Assembly: GCF_000092505.1 (NCBI RefSeq)
Contig: NC_014136.1
Span: forward strand, 1,882,501-1,946,500
Direction: 5' to 3'
DNA from: Leuconostoc kimchii IMSNU 11154
Lineage (GTDB): Bacteria; Bacillota; Bacilli; Lactobacillales; Lactobacillaceae
Length of the DNA stretch: 64,000 bases
Shown here: positions 31,768-39,377 of the stretch, one piece after another
How positions within the stretch are numbered: the first letter of the stretch is position 1
Layout: each line of letters opens with the position of its first letter
The notes under the pieces: generated by a model
Seen by the model: the letters and a program-made list of their open reading frames with translations, nothing else
Told to the model about the DNA's origin: nothing
Database searches by the model: none
Program-made: the position numbers and the translations under genes

Positions 31768-34218
31768 ATGGAAAAATTAGAAACAAATCTTGACTTGAAC
31801 CTAGGACAGGTCTTAAGAACCCAACTAGGCGATAACTTTGAAAAAATACAAGTCGCGGTTGATGGTCAAGGCGACACACTCAACAAGCAAATATTAGACA
31901 TGTTGGGTGGCGTACCATTAGCCAGTCAAAACGAAGTGACACAAGCACGGATTGACCGTTCAGGAAAGCCTTATAAGACTTTGAAATCACGTGGTGACGC
32001 TGACCAAGCAACAGCTGAAACAGCATTGAATGAAGGACGTGAAACAAAATCAGAAGTCATTGAGGCACGTTCGGACAATGCAGGTAATGGGTACAGCACA
32101 CTTAAAAACCGCTTAGACCACCAAGACAGTGAAATTGACACCAAGTTATCACAAATTAGCCTAACACCTGAAGTATTTGCTAACTCAGCAGCGCTAAAGA
32201 GTACCTATCCAAGTGGTAAGGCAGGTATATTTATCACGTCTGATAATGGTCACAAGTACTTGTGGTCAAATGGCTCATGGGTTGATGGTGGTGTTTATCA
32301 AGCGGTTGGCTTAGCTGATGGTGTAGTTGATTCACGAAAAATAGCTAAGCGCACAGATGTGACTAATCAAATGACCGTATTAGCTAATCGCTATATATCG
32401 ACTAGCAACGTGAACATTGCTTATATTACCTCGCCTAATTTTTTTGTAACTAAGATACCAGTATTGCCACAAGGGACGATGAGATTACCAATCTTGCCCA
32501 TCGACGCTAAATTTATTGCAGCCACCTTGGCAGACGGCAACACTTTGGTATTTGAAAAAACAGTCGATGAATTAAATGCTGGTGGGTCATCATTCACACG
32601 TCAAGGGTACACAGTTACTGACTCTGAATTAGTAATTGATATGCAATATGTTTTCAATCAATTGACTGAAAAATACATCTATATTGCCCAGCCATACACT
32701 CAGCAGTCTCAGCTATATGTCAAAGTAAGCAAGGAGCAATATTTAACTGATTTAATGGCGCTGAGTGACACTAATAATGTGACTAACAAGGCACTGACCG
32801 AGCTTTCAAATGAGTACTTGCCAGTTGATATTAAGCCACTCTACCGTCAACGTAATATCTCTTGGAATACCACGACAGGCGAGCTGAATTTTGGTAACAG
32901 TGATGTCTATGCTGCCATGGAATTAACTAATTTGCCCGACAAAGGTTTGATGAAATTCAAACAGACAGTATTAGACAGTGGTCAATTCATTATGTTGTTT
33001 GACAATACAGGGAAGGTCATTGCCAATTTTGGTACACAATACAATGATGGTACTAAGACACTAGATTTTCTCTACTTAGATGGCACTGATGTTGTGTTTG
33101 ATTTTAAGAAGGCACTAATTGCCAACCCAAAGATGGCTAAGATGCAAATTACACAAATGCGTGGTGACATCTTTACGTTTAAACCGGTGTTCTACGGTGT
33201 TAAAAATGTTTCAGAAGTTCTTAAATGGGCAGACGCTACAAATGAGACACAAGACGAGCTAATGTTACCATCTGTTTATCCTGTCATGAATGGCAAGACT
33301 GCTAATGTCGTATTAACTAATTTGTTAAAATCAGGCAGTGTTTATGATGATAAGAATGTCATTGCAACTAAAACACTTGGTACTCAAAAGATAGGATTGG
33401 TTGAAGCAGCAGACACGCAATTAGGCGTTAAGACAAGGAATGAAGACCCTTATCAATATATCCCTGTTCAGCGTGTTGATGCCACTAAAAATGGCGGAAA
33501 TAAGTCAGTCATGATTATTGGTGAGTCAACATCTGAATCACTTTATTTGTTGGATAGTATTCGTGATCGTTTGGCGTCTGATGCCACTAAATTTACCTTA
33601 GTTGGCACACGGGTAAAAGATGGCGTTAGTCACGAAGCACGAAGTGGATGGGGTGCTGGTGCGTTGCACTATGTTGACAAAACCGATGATACAGGCAATA
33701 CGAACTCATTCTACAATCCAGAAAAGAAGGAATTTGATTGGGCTTGGTACTTGACACAGAATAACATGGCAGCGCCTGATATTGTCGTCATTAATTTTGG
33801 ATTAAACGATCCCAACCGGTATGTTACTAATGGTACGTCGTTGTCTCAAACAGACCACTACAACTTTTTCATTAGTCAAATCAGGGCTGTTAAACCAGAT
33901 ACGGTGATTGTTATTGGTTTAACACACATCTACTCATCATTTGGCAATTTCCGAAATGATGCCCGTAGAGATAACATTGCAGCATTGCTCAATCAAACAA
34001 TTCAAGATTTCGACAATCGCACTGATGAGCGTATTTATATTGCGCCATATTATTTGAATATCGATACCCTTTGGGATATGCAATATCAGCAAATACCAGC
34101 TAATGAATACCAGCCAGAGAGAGTGGACTATATTGGAATAGACCACTTCCACCCCTCTGAAATAGGTTACAAGAAGATGGCGGACGTGATGTATGCTGCT
34201 ATCAAACAGACGATTTAG
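31768..34218 (+). CDS. Baseplate/receptor-binding protein with SGNH hydrolase domain
   Basis: 816 residues from ATG 31768 (AAGGAGACAC upstream). The N-terminal ~115 residues are baseplate-like (repeated RSGKPYKTLKSR and RSDNAGNGYSTLKNR). The middle is beta-rich. From about 575 an SGNH/GDSL-type hydrolase is seen: block I IGESTSES (Ser about 586), INFGLND (about 670-676) and the catalytic DHFHPSE (about 791-797). It likely deacetylates or cleaves wall polysaccharide decorations during adsorption. The last structural gene before the lysis block. Confidence 0.84.
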   Translation: MEKLETNLDLNLGQVLRTQLGDNFEKIQVAVDGQGDTLNKQILDMLGGVPLASQNEVTQARIDRSGKPYKTLKSRGDADQATAETALNEGRETKSEVIEARSDNAGNGYSTLKNRLDHQDSEIDTKLSQISLTPEVFANSAALKSTYPSGKAGIFITSDNGHKYLWSNGSWVDGGVYQAVGLADGVVDSRKIAKRTDVTNQMTVLANRYISTSNVNIAYITSPNFFVTKIPVLPQGTMRLPILPIDAKFIAATLADGNTLVFEKTVDELNAGGSSFTRQGYTVTDSELVIDMQYVFNQLTEKYIYIAQPYTQQSQLYVKVSKEQYLTDLMALSDTNNVTNKALTELSNEYLPVDIKPLYRQRNISWNTTTGELNFGNSDVYAAMELTNLPDKGLMKFKQTVLDSGQFIMLFDNTGKVIANFGTQYNDGTKTLDFLYLDGTDVVFDFKKALIANPKMAKMQITQMRGDIFTFKPVFYGVKNVSEVLKWADATNETQDELMLPSVYPVMNGKTANVVLTNLLKSGSVYDDKNVIATKTLGTQKIGLVEAADTQLGVKTRNEDPYQYIPVQRVDATKNGGNKSVMIIGESTSESLYLLDSIRDRLASDATKFTLVGTRVKDGVSHEARSGWGAGALHYVDKTDDTGNTNSFYNPEKKEFDWAWYLTQNNMAAPDIVVINFGLNDPNRYVTNGTSLSQTDHYNFFISQIRAVKPDTVIVIGLTHIYSSFGNFRNDARRDNIAALLNQTIQDFDNRTDERIYIAPYYLNIDTLWDMQYQQIPANEYQPERVDYIGIDHFHPSEIGYKKMADVMYAAIKQTI

Positions 34219-34227
34219 GTGTATTAA

Positions 34228-34629
34228 ATGAAAAAACATTTTTGGAAAAATAGAAATTGGGTCACGGTAGCGGTTGAAGAAATCATCATTGGGGCGATTA
34301 TCATGCTACATTATCAGCAATTAGACGGTCGTTTACCGTGGGCATTAGGCTTGCTGGACAACCCGATATTAGGGCTCATTTACGTATTGATTGGCTTTAC
34401 CTTGCTAGTTAACTCATTGTGGGACTTTTACTGGTATCGCATACGTTTGGTGCTGATAGCGTTATCGGGGGGCATGTGGGCGTTACTATCAGGCAGTTAC
34501 ATCATGAATATTGTCGTCACTGGTAACGTGACCATTGCACCATTCATATTTATTGTCATCACGATTAATGTGTTTCTAAGCGCATGGGAAGAGCCACGCT
34601 ACAAATTGAAAGGCGGTGAGCGGTATTGA
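34228..34629 (+). CDS. Polytopic membrane protein of the lysis region
   Basis: 133 residues with about four hydrophobic spans (residues ~13-29, ~43-65, ~70-95, ~98-118) and a basic N-terminus (KKHFWKNRNW). No catalytic motif. Located between the baseplate gene and the lysis genes. It could contribute to holin or antiholin function or to superinfection immunity; the sequence does not settle this. The stop overlaps the start of the next gene. Confidence 0.6.
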   Translation: MKKHFWKNRNWVTVAVEEIIIGAIIMLHYQQLDGRLPWALGLLDNPILGLIYVLIGFTLLVNSLWDFYWYRIRLVLIALSGGMWALLSGSYIMNIVVTGNVTIAPFIFIVITINVFLSAWEEPRYKLKGGERY

Positions 34630-34915
34630 GTATTTAGCCCCAACACTAGCTGTTATCGGCACCATCGCCACCGGTTTCTTTGCGTGGCGTGGCAAAAAAG
34701 AAGATACTGTTAAAAATCACGATGACACAGTTAGTGAGATGTTCGCCACGCAGGGCGCATTAGTCAAGGAGTTGTCCGATCAGGTTTCTGTTTTGAGCAG
34801 TGAGATAACTAAATTACGCACTGATAATGGCAAGTTAACTGAAGAAAACGAATCCTTGCGAACAGAAGTACGCAAACTGACATCAAAAATTGATGAACTA
34901 ATGAAGACGGTTTAG
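34616..34915 (+). CDS. Single-span protein with a coiled coil, unusual start
   Basis: 99 residues, starting at GTG 34616. The AAAGG site is only two bases from this GTG, while an in-frame ATT at 34625 would have ideal spacing, so the true start is uncertain. One membrane span (about 7-23) is followed by a long heptad coiled coil (SDQVSVLSSEITKLRTDNG...). It resembles holin-associated or XhlA-like lysis accessory proteins in layout, reversed in order. A terminator overlaps its stop codon (34904-34927). Confidence 0.55.
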   Translation: MSGIEYLAPTLAVIGTIATGFFAWRGKKEDTVKNHDDTVSEMFATQGALVKELSDQVSVLSSEITKLRTDNGKLTEENESLRTEVRKLTSKIDELMKTV

Positions 34916-34927
34916 CCGTCTTTTTTT
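34904..34927 (+). terminator. Rho-independent terminator overlapping a stop codon, ahead of the holin
   Basis: AAGACGG pairs with CCGTCTT across TTTAG, followed by seven T residues. The stem includes the last codons of the gene before it. It stands between the structural operon and the holin gene, so it would lower lysis gene expression unless antitermination or readthrough occurs. Confidence 0.75.
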
Positions 34928-34938
34928 GAGGAGAAAAT

Positions 34939-35277
34939 ATGAGTAAGACAGATTTAATCGGCATTTTAATCGCATTGTGGACGAGCGGCATTGTAACCGC
35001 TGTCGTCCATGCGGGCATCAAGTTGATTAATGCTAACACGAAAAACAAGCGCTTATTAGCATTTACTAAGTGGGCGGAGCAGGCGGTGGCGTTTGCTGAA
35101 AATAATGCAGATACACCGGCTGAAAAAAAGCGCGAGGCAACAGCATTCTTGTATGATCGTTTAATAAAAAATAAGGTACCATTCAATTTTTCAGACGATC
35201 AAGTAGATGCTGAAATTGAAAAGGCGGTAGCCAAGTTGCATGATTGGCACCCAGAAGTTAAAGAGGAGGAAAAATAA
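34939..35277 (+). CDS. Phage holin, LLH family
   Basis: 112 residues, with GAGGAGAAAAT before ATG. One N-terminal hydrophobic span (about 6-26, IGILIALWTSGIVTAVVHAG) is followed by a cytoplasmic helix with KWAEQAVAFAENN and KREATAFLYDRL. This is the pattern of the LLH-type holins of lactobacillus phages. It makes the membrane lesion that releases the endolysin encoded 3 bp downstream. Confidence 0.82.
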   Translation: MSKTDLIGILIALWTSGIVTAVVHAGIKLINANTKNKRLLAFTKWAEQAVAFAENNADTPAEKKREATAFLYDRLIKNKVPFNFSDDQVDAEIEKAVAKLHDWHPEVKEEEK

Positions 35278-35279
35278 CC

Positions 35280-36182
35280 ATGGGAGAAGTATATTCAAAA
35301 TCCATAACAAGCAAAGATCCACGTCCGATGTTTAATGGTGGATTGCGACAACGAGCTATTGATACCATTGTTGTGCATCATAATGCTACAACTAATAAAG
35401 ATGTCGCACTTAACACATGGTTAGTATCAGCTGGTAATTGGACATCAGCACATTATGAAATCACAGACAATGAAATTATTGGTGCTGTTGGTGAAAACTA
35501 TGTTGCCTACCATGCAGGTGGAACAGGTGGCGCAGACGTTCCTAAGATGTCTGATCCTAATGGGCGTTCCATTGGGCTCGAACATGTCAACTCAACAGGT
35601 GCACCATCATGGGGAGTATCTGATGCGACATTGCGCAATTCAGCACGATTAATTGCAGATATTTGTAAACGTTACAATTTGCCAATTAATCGCAACACGA
35701 TTAAATTGCATCGTGAAGTCACATCAACAGCTTGCCCAGGTGGTTTAGATATTGATAAGTTGATTCGCTACGCGCAACAAGCAGCAGGTCAAAAACCAGC
35801 ACAGCCATCAAAAGCTAGTGTAACTGCTAAAAACACAAGTGCTATTCAAGCATTTAAAAATGCTAGTAATGAATTTACGGCATACGGTAAGTTTCGTGTT
35901 GATGAGGTAAAAAATGTTAATGGCATTATGCAGCTGATCAACTATGGTCTTGCTGGTGGCAAAAACTTTAATTGGACATATAATGGTATTCCATGGGCGC
36001 TTGTCGATAATACAAGTCGTTCTAACTCCGAAAACGTTCGTGTTGGCGACTATGTGAAATTTGATAACAATAATAACACTGGTACTGTTGATGATTACGA
36101 CAATGCATCTAATGGCGTTGGTATCAAATACGGAGATTATGGCGAAATTTGGTTTGATGCCACGGCGTTCTCAAAAATTTAA
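35280..36182 (+). CDS. Endolysin, N-acetylmuramoyl-L-alanine amidase
   Basis: 300 residues, GAGGAGGAAA upstream. Residues ~1-170 form an Amidase_2 domain: IVVHHNATT (zinc His34), SAHYEITD, HLH-type REV with His144 and Cys152 in TACPGG as the other zinc ligands. An Ala/Lys-rich linker follows, then a C-terminal ~110-residue wall-binding module (RVDEVKNVNGIMQLI, FNWTYNGIPWALVD). It cuts the amide bond in peptidoglycan at lysis. No signal peptide, in keeping with holin-dependent export. A terminator follows. Confidence 0.9.
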   Translation: MGEVYSKSITSKDPRPMFNGGLRQRAIDTIVVHHNATTNKDVALNTWLVSAGNWTSAHYEITDNEIIGAVGENYVAYHAGGTGGADVPKMSDPNGRSIGLEHVNSTGAPSWGVSDATLRNSARLIADICKRYNLPINRNTIKLHREVTSTACPGGLDIDKLIRYAQQAAGQKPAQPSKASVTAKNTSAIQAFKNASNEFTAYGKFRVDEVKNVNGIMQLINYGLAGGKNFNWTYNGIPWALVDNTSRSNSENVRVGDYVKFDNNNNTGTVDDYDNASNGVGIKYGDYGEIWFDATAFSKI

Positions 36183-36192
36183 TAACTACGAA

Positions 36193-36225
36193 AACACCCA
36201 ACTGGATAACTCTGGTTGGGTGTTT
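36193..36225 (+). terminator. Rho-independent terminator after the endolysin
   Basis: The stem AACACCCAAC/GTTGGGTGTT (10 bp) with a 12-base loop runs straight into TTTTT. It ends the late operon. Confidence 0.85.
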
Positions 36226-36230
36226 TTATG

Positions 36231-36239
36231 TGATATAAT
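36231..36239 (+). promoter_or_regulatory. Extended -10 promoter for the DUF3800 gene
   Basis: TGATATAAT is a perfect extended -10, placed within a few bases of the end of the lysis terminator. The -35 is poor. It gives the DUF3800 gene expression independent of late phage transcription. Confidence 0.6.
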
Positions 36240-36266
36240 GATTAAAAAAATAAAGTGAAAATAAAA

Positions 36267-36926
36267 ATGTCGAAAAAATTTGTATATATTGATGAATCAG
36301 GCAATTTTGGTAGTGATGGGCGCTATTTCACAATTGCGGCCATTGAAGTAAGTGAATCCAACCATAAAAAATTAATTAGAAATATGAGAAGAATTACTGG
36401 TCAAGTAAAACGAAATTTTCCAAGCGTTGCTACAAGTCTTGGCGAAGTAAAGGCAGCAAATAGCGACATAGTAATTAGAGAATACGTTATTCGTAAAATA
36501 GTAAATTCTTATTTTGTTGTTCGTTATATAACCGTTGACTTAACCAAAATTGACAGCAAGTTACTTGAAAATCAGAATATTTTGTATAATTATTTGGTTT
36601 CATATATAGTTAAACCAATTATAAAACACTTAGGTGATGGCGATAGGTTAGAATTTTATATCGATGAAAGAAATCAAGCCGTGAAAAACGGATTTAACAT
36701 TGATGAATATATAAAACACTTAGCTTGGTTTGAAATGAAAAAATATACATTAGGGATCGAGGTTAAATCTGTTAAATCGCATAAATTCGAGGGAATTCAG
36801 GTTGCTGATTTCATTGCGCACGCCATTCAATGTAAGTTCGAATACAATTATGAGCCTTTTCTTGATAAAATACGTCCAATAATTGGCACAAGACAACATT
36901 TTCCCTATAAAGAATTTGGAAAATAG
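36267..36926 (+). CDS. DUF3800 protein (RNase H-like fold), prophage right-end moron
   Basis: 219 residues from ATG 36267; GTG 36255 is a longer alternative, and both lack a strong ribosome site. Motifs of DUF3800 are clear: KFVYIDESGNFG at the start, YFTIAAIEV, FYIDERNQAV in the middle, and EGIQVADFIAHAIQ near the end, an acidic set suggesting a metal-dependent nuclease fold. The family is often found near mobile elements and defence genes, but the activity is not established. Its own promoter, its AT-rich composition and its place after the lysis terminator mark it as a lysogeny-expressed cargo gene. Confidence 0.8.
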   Translation: MSKKFVYIDESGNFGSDGRYFTIAAIEVSESNHKKLIRNMRRITGQVKRNFPSVATSLGEVKAANSDIVIREYVIRKIVNSYFVVRYITVDLTKIDSKLLENQNILYNYLVSYIVKPIIKHLGDGDRLEFYIDERNQAVKNGFNIDEYIKHLAWFEMKKYTLGIEVKSVKSHKFEGIQVADFIAHAIQCKFEYNYEPFLDKIRPIIGTRQHFPYKEFGK

Positions 36927-36954
36927 TATTGCGTGATTTAAATAAATTTGTTAT

Positions 36955-37097
36955 TATAATGACATAAGGGTACATTAGCCAATACATGTCGGGATTAATA
37001 TGTTTATATCTCAGCTGTTGTGCACAAGCCGGTGTATTGCAATACCCGTACATATTAAAGAAACGCCTACTCGGAAAAATCCTCGCAGGTGTTTTTA
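36955..37097 (+). ncRNA. Candidate structured small RNA at the prophage-host junction
   Basis: A TATAAT (36955-36960) precedes about 130 non-coding bases with many possible pairings: TTAATATG with CATATTAA, CAATACA with TGTATTG, and palindromes TTGTGCACAA and GTATTGCAATAC. It ends in a terminator, AACGCCT/AGGTGTT plus T run (37061-37097). No open frame fits. The -35 is weak, so the transcript is predicted, not proven. The prophage right attachment site should lie in or near this stretch. It does not match a small RNA I know. Confidence 0.45.
37061..37097 (+). terminator. Terminator of the candidate small RNA
   Basis: AACGCCT pairs with AGGTGTT (one G-T pair) around an 18-base loop and is followed by TTTATTT. 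The stem is moderate in strength. Confidence 0.6.
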
Positions 37098-37126
37098 TTT
37101 GCGTTCTATTCAAGTATTTCACTAGC

Positions 37127-37285
37127 CTATTCATCTAATGTACGTTGTTGCTCACTTGTTAATTCAAGTGGCTCATTATATTTTTGGTGCGCATCAATCA
37201 AGTAAATATCAATGCCGGTCTGTTTGCGAATTGTCACGGGTGGCATGATTCTTAAAATAGTACGTATTGTTTGTTCGTTGATCAT
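37127..37285 (-). CDS. 52-residue protein of unknown function
   Basis: From ATG 37285 on the minus strand, preceded by AAAGGAC, the product begins MINEQTIRTIL and ends in an acidic helix. No domain recognised. It lies between the prophage and the nucleoside hydrolase gene, so it may be the last phage gene or the first host gene. The sequence to its right (37286-37390) is AT-rich and non-coding, with a TTTGTAGCC-like stretch. Confidence 0.5.
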   Translation of the reverse strand: MINEQTIRTILRIMPPVTIRKQTGIDIYLIDAHQKYNEPLELTSEQQRTLDE

Positions 37286-37418
37286 ATTATGTCCTTTCAA
37301 ATTAATGATACGAGATTGAATTAAAAACGCTTTTAATTGTAGCCTATTTGTAGCCCTTGTATTAGAAATTAATAGAAACATACAGAATTAAAAAAATATA
37401 TTAAATTAGCTAGACTAC

Positions 37419-37427
37419 TGTTATAAT
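37419..37427 (+). promoter_or_regulatory. Extended -10 promoter of the nucleoside hydrolase operon
   Basis: TGTTATAAT lies about 100 bp upstream of the hydrolase start; the -35 is poor. It leaves a 5' leader of about 94 bases. Confidence 0.6.
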
Positions 37428-37433
37428 AGCAAT

Positions 37434-37527
37434 TACAGCGGTTTTATACCATAACAGAAAATTATAGATTTATCTCAAAATTTTCTGCCCAGGATAAAAA
37501 ACCAAGTAACCTTGAAAGGTAGGAGAG
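37434..37527 (+). promoter_or_regulatory. Structured leader of the nucleoside hydrolase-ECF operon
   Basis: The leader holds a perfect 9-bp hairpin, CAGAAAATT/AATTTTCTG (about 37457-37489), then CCCAGGATAAAAAACC and a small hairpin ACCTT-GA-AAGGT directly before the ribosome site AGGAGAG. The second hairpin could control access to the site. The layout suggests a riboswitch or similar control, but I could not fit it to a known class. Confidence 0.4.
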
Positions 37528-38526
37528 ATGATGCAAAAAAATAAAGTCATTATTGATGCTGATCCCGGTATTGATGATAGTCTCGCGCTTTTGGTAGCGC
37601 TTAATTCACCAGAACTTGATATTATTGGTATCACAGTAGTTGCTGGTAATGTACCAACCAATATCGGTGTGAAAAATGTATTGAAAGTTTTGCAGGAGGC
37701 AGGTCGTTCTGATATTCCAGTGTTTTCCGGTGCGACTAAGCCATTGAATCATGCATACACTAGTGCGCAAGATACTCATGGTATGGATGGTCTAGGTGAA
37801 AGTTGTATACCAGATGCGCCAGATAAACCGTTAAGTGAACTTAATGCTCAATCCGGATACGTCAAGTTATTAACAGAAAACGATGACGTGTGGTTTATGG
37901 CGCTAGGACCGTTAACAAATGTGGCATTATCGCTTCAACAGCAACCAAGTATCTGGCAACATGTCTCACGTTTGATTGTTATGGGTGGTGCATACAAGAG
38001 TCATGGGAATACATCCCCAGTTGCGGAATATAATTTTTGGGTTGACCCTGATGCTGCGGATTACGTTTTGCAAAATGCACCACTTTGTATTGAATTAGTA
38101 CCGTTGGACGTGACACGTAAGATTGTTTTAACGCCAAACATATTGGCATTGATGCAAAATTTAAATCCTCAAAAAGCAACCTTTGTTGTCAAAATTATTC
38201 GCTTTTATTTTCAGTTTCATTGGCAACAAGAACATGTATTAGGTGCGGTGATTAATGATCCTTTAGTTATTGTTTATGCATTACATCCAGAGCTATCACG
38301 GAGCATTCATAAATATGTGACTGTAGTTACTTCAGGTATAGCCTTGGGGCAAAGTATCGTGGACATTGCTGATTTTTGGGGTAAGTCGGCTAATGCTACA
38401 ATTTTACAAGAAATTGATGCCAAACCAGCCATGGCTTATATTGTCAGTGGCTTAATTACGCAAGATGTTAGTGTCGTTGCGGCTGAGTTAGATCGTATTG
38501 CGACTGATTTGGAGCAATTAACATGA
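37528..38526 (+). CDS. Inosine-uridine-type nucleoside hydrolase
   Basis: 332 residues. The DADPGIDDSLAL motif at about 9-20 is the calcium site of the family; VAGN and MGGAYKSHGN follow, then EYNFWVDPDAA around 166-176, and a late HVLGAVINDPLVI. It cleaves the N-glycosidic bond of a nucleoside to base and ribose. It overlaps the ECF transporter S gene by 4 bp, so the pair probably takes up and cleaves one compound. Related hydrolases act on purine or pyrimidine nucleosides, and one on queuosine; the substrate is not known here. ATG 37531 is an alternative start. Confidence 0.85.
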   Translation: MMQKNKVIIDADPGIDDSLALLVALNSPELDIIGITVVAGNVPTNIGVKNVLKVLQEAGRSDIPVFSGATKPLNHAYTSAQDTHGMDGLGESCIPDAPDKPLSELNAQSGYVKLLTENDDVWFMALGPLTNVALSLQQQPSIWQHVSRLIVMGGAYKSHGNTSPVAEYNFWVDPDAADYVLQNAPLCIELVPLDVTRKIVLTPNILALMQNLNPQKATFVVKIIRFYFQFHWQQEHVLGAVINDPLVIVYALHPELSRSIHKYVTVVTSGIALGQSIVDIADFWGKSANATILQEIDAKPAMAYIVSGLITQDVSVVAAELDRIATDLEQLT

Positions 38527-39068
38527 AAAAGCATATGTCAGCACAAAAAATTGCGTTAATCGCATTATTCATTGTTATTAACATTGTTGGCGCCCATCTT
38601 GCTTTATATGCTAGATTACCAATATATTTGGATACAATTGGTACGTTGATGGGAAGTGCTATTTTTGGACCTGTTGGTGGTATGATGACAGGTGTCATAA
38701 CAGCACTGATCAATGGCGCTACGGGAGATCTTTTTTCAATCTATTTTATGCCTAGCCAAATAACAACGGCACTTGTGTCGGGTTTTGTTTATAAAAAAGT
38801 AAAGCCAACAGATTTTAAGAAAATATGGTGGGTAGCATTAATTATTTCAGTACCCGCCACCATCGTTAGTACAATCATTACTGTAATATTATTCCATGGG
38901 GTAACGTCATCGGGTTCTAGTATGCTAGTGCAAGTATTACATGGTATGGGTCTTAATCAAGCGATTGCTGTTTTTTTCGTACAAGTGGGGACAGATTACT
39001 TTGATCGGGTCATTGGCGTGTATATTGTTGCAATCGTGTATAAAACAATTCAGAGTTATAATCGATGA
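38523..39068 (+). CDS. ECF transporter S component (substrate-binding membrane protein)
   Basis: 181 residues with about six membrane spans. The sequence SAQKIALIALFIVINIVGAH followed by LPIYLDTIGTLMGSAIFGP is characteristic of S components that dock onto a shared ECF energy module encoded elsewhere. The energy module is not adjacent, so this is a group II-type solitary S protein. Its coupling (ATGA overlap) to the nucleoside hydrolase suggests import of a nucleoside or a base-containing vitamin precursor, such as a queuosine-type compound; this is inference. Confidence 0.78.
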   Translation: MKKHMSAQKIALIALFIVINIVGAHLALYARLPIYLDTIGTLMGSAIFGPVGGMMTGVITALINGATGDLFSIYFMPSQITTALVSGFVYKKVKPTDFKKIWWVALIISVPATIVSTIITVILFHGVTSSGSSMLVQVLHGMGLNQAIAVFFVQVGTDYFDRVIGVYIVAIVYKTIQSYNR

Positions 39069-39098
39069 GTAGAAACACATTGTTTCTTAATTAATGTG

Positions 39099-39127
39099 TT
39101 GACAATTATCATTTAAAGTTGTATAGT
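39099..39127 (+). promoter_or_regulatory. Strong promoter of the aromatic amino acid operon
   Basis: TTGACA (39099-39104), 17-bp spacer, TATAGT (39122-39127). An 8-bp inverted repeat AACACATT/AATGTGTT (39074-39100) ends on the -35 and could be an operator or a weak hairpin after the ECF gene. Transcription would begin about 20 bp upstream of the leader peptide. Confidence 0.8.
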
Positions 39128-39156
39128 TAAAACATTAAATAGGAATGAGAAAAATT

Positions 39157-39210
39157 ATGAACAACAAAATCTTGAAAAACAATAGCTATTATTACTTCTG
39201 GTTTATGTAG
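39157..39210 (+). CDS. Aromatic amino acid attenuation leader peptide
   Basis: ATG 39157 with AGGAATGAG upstream opens an 18-codon frame (17 residues plus stop): MNNKILKNNS, then Tyr-Tyr-Tyr-Phe-Trp-Phe-Met and stop. Six of the last seven residues are aromatic, the hallmark of a leader peptide that senses charged tRNA-Tyr, -Phe and -Trp. Ribosome stalling at this run would cover segment 1 of the hairpin series that follows and favour antitermination. Position between promoter and first structural gene is exactly as expected. Confidence 0.9.
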   Translation: MNNKILKNNSYYYFWFM

Positions 39211-39226
39211 AACCGTCGCATGTATG

Positions 39227-39313
39227 AAGTGCGTCGGGATACGACGCACTTAGCGACCAGAAGCTTTTCAAGGTCAGTCACTAAGTGGATTTAAAACACT
39301 TAGTGACTTTTTA
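39227..39313 (+). promoter_or_regulatory. Transcription attenuator of the aromatic operon (pause, antiterminator, terminator)
   Basis: Four segments are seen. 1:2 is AAGTGCGTC (39227-39235) with GACGCACTT (39243-39251), a pause hairpin. 2:3 is CACTTAGCGACC (39247-39258) with GGTC..CTAAGTG (39272-39287), the antiterminator. 3:4 is GTCACTAAGTG (39277-39287) with CACTTAGTGAC (39297-39307), an 11-bp perfect terminator followed by TTTTTATTTT. 2:3 and 3:4 are mutually exclusive. Stalling at the aromatic codons frees segment 2 and lets 2:3 form, giving readthrough. Confidence 0.9.
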
Positions 39314-39339
39314 TTTTGCAGCATAAAACTGCTTTAAGA

Positions 39340-39377
39340 AATCGTGCTAAGTGTCAGCCACTAGCACGATTTTTTTA
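39340..39377 (+). terminator. Second terminator of the aromatic leader
   Basis: AATCGTGCTA/TAGCACGATT with inner AGTG/CACT is followed by TTTTTT, just 11 bases before the first gene's ATG. Its 5' arm contains CTAAGTG (39347-39353), which can pair with CACTTAG of segment 4 (39297-39303), so it appears to be controlled in series with the first terminator. The ribosome site AGGAG overlaps its end. Confidence 0.8.

Noticed and set aside
36955..37097. 6S RNA or tmRNA at the prophage junction
   Set aside because: Length is too short and the pairing does not give the 6S open-bubble shape or a tmRNA acceptor end with CCA.
37434..37527. preQ1 or purine riboswitch upstream of the nucleoside hydrolase
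   Set aside because: An ATAAAAAACC stretch resembles the preQ1-I tail, but the first stem and conserved loop are not found; the purine class core is also absent. Kept only as an unclassified leader.
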